DNA of 64,000 nt from Rhipicephalus microplus. Lineage: Eukaryota; Arthropoda; Arachnida; Ixodida; Ixodidae. The position numbers and the translations under genes are program-made. Below, one piece after another: positions 43,888 to 55,729 of this stretch (position 1 is its first letter; each line of letters starts with the position of its first letter). The notes below the pieces were generated by a model. It saw nothing but the letters and a program-made list of their open reading frames with translations, was not told the origin of the DNA and did not search any database. Location of the stretch: contig NC_134700.1 in assembly GCF_043290135.1 (NCBI RefSeq), positions 235,702,088 to 235,766,087 of the forward strand, in the 5' to 3' direction.

Positions 43888-44469
43888 TATGAAACATGTG
43901 CAACTATTCAGCATGTCTCTGTGCGTACAATATTTTTGTATATTTTTGGCGTCATTTCGGAACGTGTCGCTCACTAACAAAAAAAAAAAATACACGGTCG
44001 CCTTCCTTTCGCATGCTTCGCATAACGGCGATTCCCAAGGTACGTGGCATCTGGCGATTTTTGTTTTCTTTCCGTGCCCTGCAAAGCATGAACTCTGGTA
44101 AGATGGGCAGTGGTATAAAATGTGTTCAATGGTCTCCTCGCAGCCGCATGAGTTGCATGCCACACTGCTGGTCATTCCTATGAGAAGAGAGTATGCATTC
44201 GTGAACGCGTGCACTCCCAACCACATGCGACACAACAGTGTTTCGTCTTTGTTGTTGTTAGCTTTATAAAGGCTCACAATGAGAGTCTGGTCCAACTGAA
44301 ATGCTTCATGTTGAACATAAAGCAGTTGCAAGCGGCATGAGAGCGGTAAACAGTTGTAAGCAGTAGCGCTTTTTGAGAACTTTTCTAAGAAAAAACTTTT
44401 TTCCTCATCTGTTGTCGTAGGTGGGAAAGAAAAATATAGAAGACTAACAACGTCCGCGTATTTCTGCAA
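43888..44469 (-). pseudogene. I-group LINE ORF2 C-terminal relic
   Basis: The minus-strand frame includes DETLLCRMWLGVHAFTNAYS and then ACNSCGCEETIEHILYHCPSY. This is the post-RNase-H cysteine motif (CxxCG, EHILxxCPxY) seen at the end of ORF2 in I-, Jockey- and R1-type LINEs. The catalytic domains are absent and the last residues look frameshifted. It is a 5'-truncated old fragment with uncertain ends. Confidence 0.65.
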
Positions 44470-46004
44470 GGGCTCTTTAACAAACTAATAAACGAGGCAA
44501 GCAACGCGAACACAATTATTTCTGCTTTGATTGCAAAAAATCTCGTGAAATCGAAATGTTGTGGTGTTTACTGTGTCATATTTTGTTGAGCAATGTTGCG
44601 CGCGCTGCAGAAAAGTTTAAAAAAATGTTAGAAAAACGTACAAGATGACACAAATAACAGAAACGGATCGTATTTTTGCTTTTTTTGTTTTTCTCTGGTT
44701 GGCTATAGAGGCTTTTTGGTGCAAGAATAGAACAATCGATTAGCTCAGTTCAGTATCCGTGACGTTGAAGGGTTTAAAGAAAGCTCCGTCTGATGGCACC
44801 TAGCACGGGTGCTGCTCAAAGGATCTATGCATATATATATTTTTTTGGCACGAAAACAAACGTTGAACCTTGGGTATCGTTCTCGCGGAACCGGGTCAAA
44901 TGTGACAGCTGTATACGTAGCCGTAATCGCATTCTTCCCTATTCTTTATTTTATTTTATGCATAGACGTGGCGCGACGAATCGACGAGCTCTGTTCGTCA
45001 TTCAGGAAGCCGAGGCGATCCAAGAAAATACGTGCTCCCGTCACGCACTTGTGAATACGATATCGTTAGCATCGGCTGCGGTCTTGTCACGGCTACGCCG
45101 CAATTGTGCCTAGCTTAAAACTTTCCGCCTCGCTTCAATTTCAAAGGCAGTCAGTCTCAAAGACGCTTAGCGGAAGCAGTACTCGAGGTAATTTTTTTCT
45201 CGCCCGCAGCACAGTACTGAGGTTGCGGACAGTTGAAGTCGAAACATGAAGGTCCACAAGGCGGATAACGAAAGCGTAAGTGTCTTGGAACATAAATCCG
45301 TCTTGGATTTTTTTATTTTGTTCGCATTTCCAGAAACGTGACTAATCGCTCTTCTAAAGAGTGCCTGCTTGCTGGATAAACAAAAGAGGAAAAAAAAGAT
45401 TTTGTTTTAGACGTTGTCAAGAGTTTGAACAAGCCTTACCGAAGCGCGCGCATAACGCACAATAACTTAGCTCTCGCTTACCAACCCTATTTCGCGCTCT
45501 ATTTCTTCCATCGTTTTTTTTATTTACCTCGGCCCAGTTTTGAGTTCTTCGCTGATAAGAAGCCTTTCCTTTCACCGCTTAGCGTTCGTGGGTGCTCCTA
45601 AATGCAGCGCACTTTCATTCATCTAGATAAGCGCTGCGTGGTCAAGTGAACAATCTCAAAGCCGTTAACACCCGTAAAATGAGCTGGAGCCATTTTTCAC
45701 GGTGCATAGTCATGTTGTAAAAACGTGTGCGTTAATTTAAGCGTGAAATGCTTACATTTGTTGCCAACTAAGCACTCGTGTTGTACGTCCTCCGCCTCGA
45801 CCAACGCCTCAACACGCATGATTTGCACTGGCCATGCACGCTCTGCAGTCTTGGTGAGTCTCGAAAGGCCTTTTTTAAGCTTAGTTTGTAACGCCTCGCT
45901 TTCCAAGTCACAAAGCAGAGGAAGAATCGTGATGGGGGGGGAGAGTTAAAATGTTTGATGGAAGTGCTAAAAGACGGGAACGAATAGAGAGCAGAACAGC
46001 TCTT
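44470..46004. other. Mostly empty, possible first exon near 45.25 kb
   Basis: A TCAGTC initiator-like string lies at 45151. It is followed by ATGAAGGTCCACAAGGCG at 45246 (context AAACATGAAGG) and ten codons (MKVHKADNES) running straight into GTAAGTG. That is the shape of a short first coding exon with splice donor. No downstream exon could be assigned, so this is weak. Confidence 0.25.
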
Positions 46005-46070
46005 GCTTACTTGCTTGTACTTATGTTTTGGCTCGTATACACTACGGGAGATTGCCATTAAACTGGAGGT
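46005..46070 (-). mobile_element. LINE 3'-end scrap with (AAGC)n-like tail
   Basis: Second copy of the block described at 39.5 kb (GGGAGATTG-CCATTAAAC preceded by CTTGCTTACTTGCTTG). The conserved block is clear and the outer limits are not. Confidence 0.5.
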
Positions 46071-46216
46071 TAATATCTATGTTTCTTTGTCTTCATCTTT
46101 GAGCGCTGCATTAACGTCAACAAGAGAAAAATCTCGAAGACGTCGATGGAATAACGTCGGCGTTTTATAGAGCGAATGACCAATTTCGGCGTCTTGTATG
46201 ACAAGCTTGCCTATTA

Positions 46217-46359
46217 GAGGCGGAAATGTTGTAGGCCCGTGTGCTCAGTTTTGGGTGCACGTTAAAGAACCCCAGGTGGTCAAAATTTCCGGAGCCCTCC
46301 ACTACGGCGTCTCTCATAATCAAATGGTGGTTTTGGGACGTTAAACCCCACAAATCAAT
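46217..46359 (+). mobile_element. Ruka-like SINE, 5'-truncated, perfect 15-bp TSD
   Basis: The tRNA head is missing and the copy begins at GAGGCGGAAATGTTG. The body is near-consensus (GTTAAAGAACCCCAGG, TTTCCGGAGCCCTCCAC, GGGACGTTAAACCCCAC) and the tail is AAATCAATC. It is flanked by CAAGCTTGCCTATTA at 46202-46216 and 46360-46374. Young and lacking its promoter, so dead on arrival. Confidence 0.93.
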
Positions 46360-46374
46360 CAAGCTTGCCTATTA

Positions 46375-49300
46375 TATATCTACGCGCTGGAATTAACACA
46401 AATAATATGTCTGTCAATAATTACGCTATGGCTTGAAATTTCACACACGCAGTTAGCAGGCGAATGCTCGTCAATCGGTGTTTTATTTGTTGTTGTTGTT
46501 TTTCTCCATCTCTTTTTTTCTTTCACCGGCAGTTCGAGCTGTCTCAGACAAGATAAACGCGCTTGTGCAATAGTAAATTTAATCTCCTGTCCTATTACTA
46601 TCAAAATATTAATCAGGGGGAGTGCGAGAGAGGGAAGGGGGGCACGACTGACGTGCCCTCCGCCAACATTTTCTTCTCCGATTCCCCACCCCCCCTTAGC
46701 TCCCAGGAGCAATGAGTCAATACGAAACGCAACGTTCCCCACTTCTCAGCCCCCCTTCCCTTAAAGTAACCGTAGCGCCGCCCCTGATGATGTTAATGCT
46801 GCATTTATTTGAGCAATGACCCCATCTTTCGCGTCCTAGTTAAGTGCGCGGGAAACTGCATACCTCCTCAAAAGCGTACTGGCTCGCAGCTTGCGCAATA
46901 ATATCGCATGTGTGTCCGACGTGTGCGTGTATGCATGTGCGCGCTGTAGGTCCCTTTCACGGCAGTGAATGTCTCGGAACGCCCGATGCACGCACTCGTG
47001 GCGAAACACAATCGGCCCGTCGATGTCGTGGCTCGTAATTAGGCTCCCGTATTGTGTTGCACTGCTTGGCGAGACCATAGAGTTATATACCCCCGCGGCG
47101 ATCCTTCTTCGCGACGGTTTGGCATTGTTTATGCCGGCTCAATCGTGGCGATCAGACGCTGCTGATGAAATTACATGCTCGAATTAAGTGGCTACGCCTC
47201 ATTAGCGTCGCCAAAGCAGTACGTCTGTCCAAAAAGATGAGGGACGGTTTCGTAAGCGCGCCGATTCTGCGCACACCCTTGTAAGCTCACTGGCACTCGT
47301 GCGAGCGTTGACCTAATTTGTTCGTGCCGCAAACAGACCCAATATAGAAAGAACTGCGAACAGTTCTTGTGGCGGCCTTATGCGTTTGCTGTAGTATAAT
47401 CATCACTTGCAGCCAGTGTGTGCTGGCAAATGGCCACCGTTATTGGAGTCTGCATGTTTTCTTGACACTGAAGCGTATGAGCGTGAATATGTGCGCTGCG
47501 GCCCTTCCAGTGGTCGCAAGTTTGAGTAGTTTCAGCACGTGGAGCAAATTACTTGTCTGTACAGTAGGTAGAAGCACAAAATCACGGCCAAAGTTCGCAT
47601 GCGACATTCTCATTTTATGTGCTATGCTATAGCTGAATGTAGCCTGAATATTCACCACTCAATGCTGGCAATGTTCACTGGCATGCAGCAAACGTAGCAT
47701 CTTGAAAGATCGCTTTCCGTATTTGCGCTTTTCAATGAGCCTTCCTATTTCGAGAATAGTCGTCCATACAAAGAGCCGCAGTTGAGAAGCTTGTTTATGG
47801 CTTTCTTCTTTCGCTGTTTTTATTAACTCCAAGCCCAATTATGCAAATGTTCGCATGCCACTCCCAAGGACGCTCGTTCATACACGAAACGAGCCTTCAA
47901 ACGAGCTTAGCGGTTCCGCACCTATTCCTGGCAGCCACTATAAGATCTCACTCATGTAGGCTCCACCGTATCACGACGCGACCTCAGAACACCGGGAGGT
48001 GCCTGTCTGAGTGATGTGTCGGCCTTCGCCGCTTTTATTTGCCAACCTGTCTCGGCAAGCACGCGTTCGTTTCATAGCATACGGAGTGCCGCTTCCCAGT
48101 GCCCAAACATTGACTCTACGGCGAGGCAGACGCGTCGTTAACGTGTATAGGTGGCCTCTTCACGCGATGCAGGCGCCGCCTCGCAGCTGTTCGCATCTTC
48201 GTCAAACGGCGGGCGAGGTTGACGAGACAAGAGTGCGACCAGCAGTGCACGGTGTAAGATCTTACACTGTGGCTCGGGGGGGGGGGGGGGGGGGACCAAA
48301 GAGGCTGCGCGTTAATAACACTCGGCAAACTTCTCTTTGGGCCGCTGCTATCGGCAGCACGCCGTGCACTCCGAAGAACGACGGTCGCTCACGAATCCCG
48401 TGACTTTCCTGTTCCCCAGGGCGCCACTCGCGTTGGGTGGGCGTTTGCAAATCGCGTAGGCCGCCTGCCCTGTTCTTTTGCTGCCGCAGTCATATCGAGC
48501 GCGTATGTGTGGTCGCTCGCTTCGGTCGGCTCTCGTGACCTGTAACGGTCAGAACATGCACCGGCTTATCGGCGATGCGTGGCGGCCGTCACACGATGTG
48601 ACTTCTGGCGTCGTTCCTCGCCGCAAGGGGGACACACCAGGCGCTTTCTCGCTCGTCCTCACTCGATGCGCCCGTCGACAGATACGTCAGTCATTTATTA
48701 TTATTTTTTTTGAGGCACGTGTCCCAACGTTTTCGTTCGCCCATAGTGACGGCAATAATTAATCCTCGAGGTCTTAAGTTCGCTTGTGAAAAACAAGTGT
48801 GTCGTGTGCTCGCGTGAACTGTCGCCTTGATTTTTTTTCCGTATTTTTATTTCCGTCTCATTCTTCACATTTTGTTTCCCCAAGTGCAGCGCTGCAAGCC
48901 GGACACATCCTTACACCGGTGTTAAACGGTCACTTTCGATCGCGATCGAACCTAATACGGATCAAGCTTCGTGATCGTGATTGGCTTCTTTACGCAAGCT
49001 TCAGAAGTGAGCCAATCACGGCTGTGTCGTTTGATCCAGATCAGGCTTAATCGCTATTGGCAGTGCCCCGTACGACAGCGGTGTTAGTTAAATATTTCGC
49101 TATGCTATCACTCTATCTCTCTCTCTGTTTCACTAAGCAACGTTTCTCATTATTTCAATGACCAGACGTCTGGTCGTGCCTTAAAATTATTCTATATTAA
49201 TAATTAATCGCGTTGTTCACCGTAGCTGCTTGCCTTGTTCCGGGAAAGGAAAACGAAGACTAAATTGAGGCGATAGCGAAATTCGGCCTGACACCCAACT

Positions 49301-50820
49301 CAAAATTCTGCTTCCTAATTAACGTATTTCGCTGGTAAAGGTCATTTCCTTATTTCAGACGAATTTCGTACGTTAATTGCGTATCGATTGAACTAGATTG
49401 AGATCTGTTCCGCGGAAGCATTGATAGGGTTCAGAATCTGCGAGAAAGCGCAAATATTTGATTACCTTACCAATTTACGCAGTGAATCTCCTTAGGCTTT
49501 ACTGGATGCGTAAGATGCTTATATGTCAGGGCTTTGATTTTTGGTCTTCTCGCGTTGTGCAAACCTTTGCGGGCAGATTTATAATATGTCAACGCAGGCG
49601 ACGCGGGAATCGCTGCGTGGATAGTGAAGCAGTGGAAGTCGCCTAAGACACTCTCGGACCTCACAACGTGGTCGAGGCTTGATCACACGTGTCATTTTCT
49701 CACAGCGTCTTGGCTGTTCCTTTACTCCATTGACCAGCGTTTTCTTTGAAGAGTTGTTACGTGATGGTGACCGCGTTTCCTTCACAATGTCTCATCAGAA
49801 ACGACTTCAAGGACAACGACGCCGACGCCACGTTTACTGTTACGCGGGTTCTGAACGCAGTCGCGTTAATAAGTCGTTCAACAATAATTATCAATATATG
49901 TCAAACAATACAAAAGCTAAGGGGTAGATTGACGCTTCAAGCGATGGGATGTCGTTCGTACCTCAATAAGAACGTAATGCCGACAAGCGCTGGTATTATG
50001 TGCGAAGTGACTAAAGAACGAAAGCAAAACGCTAAACAAAGTGAAGGCCGTTTTATTACTATTCCTAATATTAATACATACGTTGTTCGTAGACCAAACA
50101 GGAGCGTGCTGGATCTGCCTGGGGCGTCGTTGTAATGGACTTCCCTATCTCGTGATGTCCGTCAGCCTGCCGACCACGAATATCCACCCCGTTCTCTTCC
50201 TAGTCGACGAGGCCCTGTACCGCAAGCAGGGCATCACTCAAGCGAGCGGCCTGTCACTGTGTCACTCTCGTACGTCCCGTTTTTTGTGACGAGGGAACGG
50301 GTTCGCCGTCTGGCTTTCGCGCTTTCGTTGTTGACGTCGCATACCCAGCAGCGTCACACGCGCATTGACGAAAACGGGCCCTTCCTCAAAGATGGACTTC
50401 TTTTTAACTTTCTTTGATCTGTCCAGTTTCAGCTCGACGAAAATGGCCGAAGGGGAAACGTTTGCGACGCAAACGGTGGCAGATCGGGGGCCGAAACGTT
50501 CGCCTCAGGGCTTCTACAAGGTAAACAAAAGGGCGGCACTGCCTATTTATACAGCCGCTCGGAGATACACGACGACCCAACAGCCGGGACCTTCGTGATA
50601 ACGTATACACGCCGTACTTGTGTAGAAACGTTGTACAGTAACAGACGTTCATGGTAACAGCCGGATGCGCGTAAGCTGACGTTTAAGCGCAGCTGATGTG
50701 CCTCGTGATACGCCGGCGGGCCTCTACGCAATTTCACGCAGCCTGCAGACGCCTTTGTATAGACTGTTACGAATGGCTATCGGTGCCGCCATTACGGGCT
50801 GTAACTTCGCAGTTTTGTAC
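46375..50820. other. 4.4 kb without a recognisable gene
   Basis: Scattered short frames on both strands, none recognised. CpG-rich stretches lie at 48.0-48.5 kb and 50.15-50.3 kb. Notable structures are a palindrome plus G-run at 48.25 kb and an 11-bp inverted repeat CGTGATTGGCT/AGCCAATCACG at 48976-49020. Host exons cannot be excluded. Confidence 0.4.
48252..48294. repeat. 16-bp palindrome next to a G19 run
   Basis: GTGTAAGATCTTACAC is a perfect palindrome, extendable to 24 bp (48248-48271) with one mismatch. It is followed within 10 bp by nineteen consecutive G residues (48276-48294). Confidence 0.9.
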
Positions 50821-51289
50821 ATTGAGAGAGAGAGAAATAATTAAAAGGAAGAGACAGGGAGGTTAACCTAGACGAACTGGTTTGCTACCCTGTACGGGGG
50901 TGGGGAAAAGGGTTGGAAAGAGGACAGATATAGAGATATATAAAATAAATTAGGAAAAAAAAACACATGCGCACACATTCAGGGATTTCCGATCACAGTC
51001 GTTTGGACAGGCTGGTTGAACGCAACTAGCGCAGGAGCGCCTTCACAGCCTTCTTCTGCGACATAAAGTCCTGTCGGCAGCGCAGGAGTCTTTCTTCCGG
51101 AGAATGATTGTCCGGTTCATCTAGTGCATTGCAGAGTGACTGTCTCTGCGAGCAGTATTGTGGGCATTCACACAGAATGTGCCAATTTTTTTGAACTATC
51201 AAACGAACATATACGGTAGAAGCGTACAATTGAAAACGCTTAGGTTGGCGCATTAGATGTTTCACGACCTTATCAGTAATTGACGTCAC
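50821..51289 (-). pseudogene. I-group LINE 3' end with ORF2 C-terminus
   Basis: The minus strand encodes NWHILCECPQYCSQRQ and then KAVKALLR, stop, LRSTSLSKRL, stop. This is the cysteine motif and conserved end of an I/R1-type ORF2 with an internal stop. A 3'-UTR follows with CAGGGTAGCAAACCAG and GGTTAACCTCCCTG and a (CT)n tail at about 50825. It links the 3'-UTR scraps at 1.9 and 4.8 kb to a LINE. Confidence 0.75.
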
Positions 51290-54200
51290 GATTCACAAAA
51301 ACAAGGAAGCATTTGTGCTGCAGTCCAAGTAGGTGGCACCTACATGCGTCCAATGTAAAGCAGGTTACAAAAGACGGCTGGTTGGGCTCTGAACCAACCA
51401 AACGCGGTGAACACTGCAATAGGTCTTAAAACGTTCAAACCCCCAAAGTCACACGAATGGTATAAATTAAAAGTAGTGCAGTTTGACGGAACCGCGCCCT
51501 ATTCCTTTCGTACCGATTCGAATGCTCCAGCTGTTCATCGTGTGTGTCGACATAAAATCGGCAGACGAATTCTGAAAACTTCCCGTATGTCGCGTATACT
51601 TCGTATTGGTCAGCAGCCTCCTCTAATGATATACCCGGAATTATGACTGAAATTTTCCGTCAGGAGAAATTCTATAGCTTAAGGCGTGTCAGAGGTGGGG
51701 CTTGTGTGTTTTTCATTCATTGAATGCAAAGTGGTCATGCGAAGTTCTCGATATAAATAGTACGCGCAACGTAACCTCTTATAGTTTCTAAATGGCTGAG
51801 TATGAACACGCCCCATAAAATGTACCAACATGTCACAGTGATCAGGCGCACTAAGAGCAGCGCGCAGACGCGTATATCCCTGCACATCCCGTCCCTCGGT
51901 TCGGCCCTCCTTTGTGCGTAACGCGCCGAAGAGCACCCTCCCCGGTTTCGTCCTCTATTTACCTTTCTCGGACGTCTCGCCACGCTGCTACATACCGCAA
52001 CACGCCACGTACGCTTACAGGGGGGCTTCTTGGACGCTTCCTTCCCGGTGCTTATATTTATAACGCGCTGCATCTCCCACGACGTTTGTTCGCCGCAGTA
52101 GAGCGGCAAGGAGCATCAAGGCATGACTGACACCGCTACCGAAGGATAAGAACGTGGCTAACGCCGAGCTGTAGAGAGCGAGACAGGCTGCACGTGCGAG
52201 AATGAGACGCGCGTCTATTTCGGGGCATTTTCGACTGCGCCCGACCAGTGGAAGAGCCAGGCGGGTGTCTCGACCAGGGACCTCGACCCCATCGTCCGCG
52301 GGGACAAGAAACAAGCGCCGAGCGAAGGCGACGGCCGAATGACGCCATACACGGTTGTCCCGAGACGGGATTCGTTCGGGCGCCATAAAGACCCCCGCGC
52401 GGAGGCGTCCTTTGTCAACCACTTTGCGGCTTTCGCTTTACTTGTGTTTCCTCTTCCCGCTCGCTTGCCCCGCGGGATCCCTTTAGCCCGCACTAACAAA
52501 GCGACATCTTGAAAGATCGGATTATCCTTCGCTTGTCAGCGTGATCGCCCTCTCTCGCTACTTTGCTTTCAGTGTCGTATACGTCTTTAGAGCTTGGAGG
52601 GCTGCGATGAAGGCCAGGCATGAAGAGGTCTTTGATAATGTTTCAATGTTGCTGTTTCGGTTTCGAAGTATAACGGGGAGTGGGAGGTATCGTTCCGGTC
52701 ACTGATGTTTGTGCGTGGGCTGCTGCATATGACGAAGCAGTATTCGGTTTGTAATTTACAATATGTATGACGCGGAATATTTTCACCGACGTACACCCTG
52801 ATGCTTAATAATTACCGCAATAATAATTGCGGTAATAAATCTATGCTACTATACAGCATTAAATGTGGACGCGTTTACTATTACACCAGTTTTTTTTTTC
52901 CTGATTTATAAGGCCTAGATTGCGTAGACGAGGGCGAACAGGCACATAAACAGAAAAAAAAGCTGATGCTTAGTAACAACTTCACCCTCCCCTTTATTTA
53001 TCGACCTGAAGCTTTACCGTTAGTGATTTATTTAATAGATTGAGCTGCAGTTTCGAGACATCGTGATATTTTATTTCACTTGTAGCGCAAAGCCCACTCG
53101 GCACAAGAAATAACATCGTCAAAGCGATGTGCAAGAATTATTCATACTCCCGACAGTGACCATACCAATCTATCATTACAAAACAACCTCCGAGGAGGTG
53201 ATCGCGGCTACGTCTCGCACTCAAAAAAGTGTCGAAATCATCATAATCTGCAAATTTTAGCATACATAAACCACGGTTGCCACGGATTACGCCTATGCTA
53301 ATTCAAATTGCCTCAGTGTGCGCATTACATTCCAACGGCCTGTTTGCCGGCGTTGAGTACTTCCACGCGTCAGAACGTGACAACACTGCGCAATACAGCT
53401 TAGAACCACTCTTGACTTTCAGTGTCAGAGTTACTCGAAAACTGATCGCATCTGCGCGCCGTGGCGTTCCAAATAACGGCGTGCATGCCCCACCTTGCCG
53501 TTGAGGAGGACCATTTAAGGATTATGACGAATGCGGTGTCGGCGACTTGAAACACTCCCCTGGTAGGCAGGCGTTCGCATTTACAGAACAAGGGCTAGGA
53601 CTGCGCGACATCCATTTCTCATTCAGTGGTCCCTTAATGGGCGCCGTGCGAGATAAAAAGGAGCCGAGCTGTGCCCCGTGTCACGCCAAGCATCTTCTCG
53701 TTCGAGTCTTCTGGACGCGGCCCTCCTTATAAAAAAACACGCGCGGCGGCTTTCCCTTTGCACGAGGGTCGGAACAGGCACGCCCTTTGAAACTAGGTTT
53801 CGCTGTTCTCTCTGTTGTTCGGGAAAGGGAGCGAGACAAGACCGCCGCGGCAAGCCCGCTAGACGTCTGCGGCGGCTACGTGCCCACCACCGGCCGTGGA
53901 CGTGCGGCGAAGTGCGCTCGCCAAAAGGAAGCCGAGGGAGCGAGCTCGTCAGCTGGATTTCGTCTCGCCGTGGGCGGCAGCTGGCGGCCAGATGCGCAGC
54001 CGCCCTCGTGTCCCGCCGTGTAGTCGTCGTGGTCGCTTTTTCTCGGGTGTTTTTACGGCAACCACCGCGCGCTTGCGCCGAAGCGAGCGGTGGTCCCTCG
54101 GAGGAGCACGGCCTCACTGCGTCGCACGCTCTCAGCTCTCCTCTGTGCGTGTGCGTTCCGTACACGCGAATACGCGCCACGCACGCACGAACGACGCGTG

Positions 54201-55729
54201 TACACGTGCGCTCGATGAAGACACGCTATGAGAAGAGGAACAAACAATGAGAAAGAACACTTCGCGAAGTGGTCGGATGAGCTTCGTAATCAAGGAACGC
54301 CAACACGAGGGATGCATGAACGATGTTTTGTGTGTGTTTTTTTACAACCCGCCCTTTCTATCTATCTCTCTCTCTCTCGATGCGAATGTAAACAGTCGCT
54401 GAAGGCGCACGTGTCCTCTCAGCAACCAGGGTCTTCGACCGACGAGTTTTGCTTAACCGTTATTAGCTCGGCACTTATCGTTGTTTCAATGTCCGGGCAA
54501 AAAAATGCGTCCGCAGGATTGTTTTCAAAACTATCTATAGTGGCGCTACGAGCACAGCAGTGAATAAAGAACCCAAATGTCAACATTTATGGTAGTGATG
54601 GCGAGAGGGGAGTGAAGATCTGTACCGTTTGTTAGAGTTATGCTTTATACATGTTAATTCTTGACTTACAGCTCGGTGCCGCAACATTCAGAGCCTTTTT
54701 AGTGAACTGGAGAATAACTGATGATCGGTGCTCAAATAAGTGAGAGTCGACTAGAAAGGAGCCAGAGGGCGTCGGCTCTCGGTTAAACCAAGGCGATACA
54801 TTGCATAACTTCAGTTTGGCAATCTTTTACTTCCTTTCATTAGCTGGCAGCATTGACTGCGCCAGGAAGAGGGGTTGAAGGGAGAGGAAATTGCTTAAAA
54901 CGTCTCCCCTGCCCAAATTTTTTTCACTTTTGCAAGTGCATATATACGTGCCTGAATATAAACGCATGCACGAGCATACATAAATGGTAGTTGAACACCA
55001 CCCTCCACAAAGCATTCTGACAACGCCCCTGGCTGGCAAGATGTAAGGCGAATGGCTGTGCTCTTACGTGCTTGCCGCTCCAGATGAGCCATATTGTCAG
55101 TAATCAGGGCTCTTGTGGTGCTTCCCAAAATGAAGACTCCATTTGTTTTTTTTTTCGTTTTTTTTTGGTGGTATTGCCATGCAGAGAGAAAGCTGCAACT
55201 CATATAATGCCTGTAGCTTAAACATTATACGGTATTCTGACACGCAAGTTTCAGCAGACTTTCGGCAAATCATTGCCGTTGTTGTTGTTGTACGTGTTTC
55301 TTCGCGTCACATGAAACGTTTCGTCGAGATTGGTGGCGTTTGTTGCAATCAGCGCAAGGAAAATGTGGTGGCAGCTTTTTTTTAACTCCAACGCACAAAC
55401 ACCAAAAGACACCCTTGGGCATGCATTTAAAACACATACACGCTCAAACATCGGAATCTAACAAACCGCCTCATCACGGTTGTCAAGAAAGGACAATAAA
55501 CTTAAACGTTTGCTGCCACTATCGGCATTGTGCAGGTCTATTTCCGCAAGGTAAATGCAGTTTATTTGTGGAGGGGGGCGTGCTTGTGGGGGTGGAGAAG
55601 TGCGTGTGTGCACGCGTCAGCTCATTGCACAAAAGTAGCACGTTAACGAAACAAGAAGAGTGCGGCTATAGAAAATATCTAACAAAAATTTCTGTTAAGT
55701 TCTGTTCGTGTGCCACTGCTTCTGTGCCA
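51290..55729. other. 4.4 kb without a recognisable gene
   Basis: CpG-rich parts at 52.1-52.5 kb and 53.6-54.25 kb have overlapping frames on both strands (up to 190 codons) and may be promoter or exon sequence of host genes. No domain is recognised. AT-rich elsewhere, with a (CT)n tract at 54357-54380. Confidence 0.4.

Noticed and set aside
45697..45906. Minus-strand frame MESEALQTKLKKGL... as a host exon
   Set aside because: Protein-like composition, but no clear splice acceptor, no recognised family and no neighbouring exon.
53678..54250. 190-codon Arg-rich frame as a host protein
   Set aside because: Overlapping frames of similar length exist on both strands in CpG-rich DNA and none shows a domain. 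Composition explains them.
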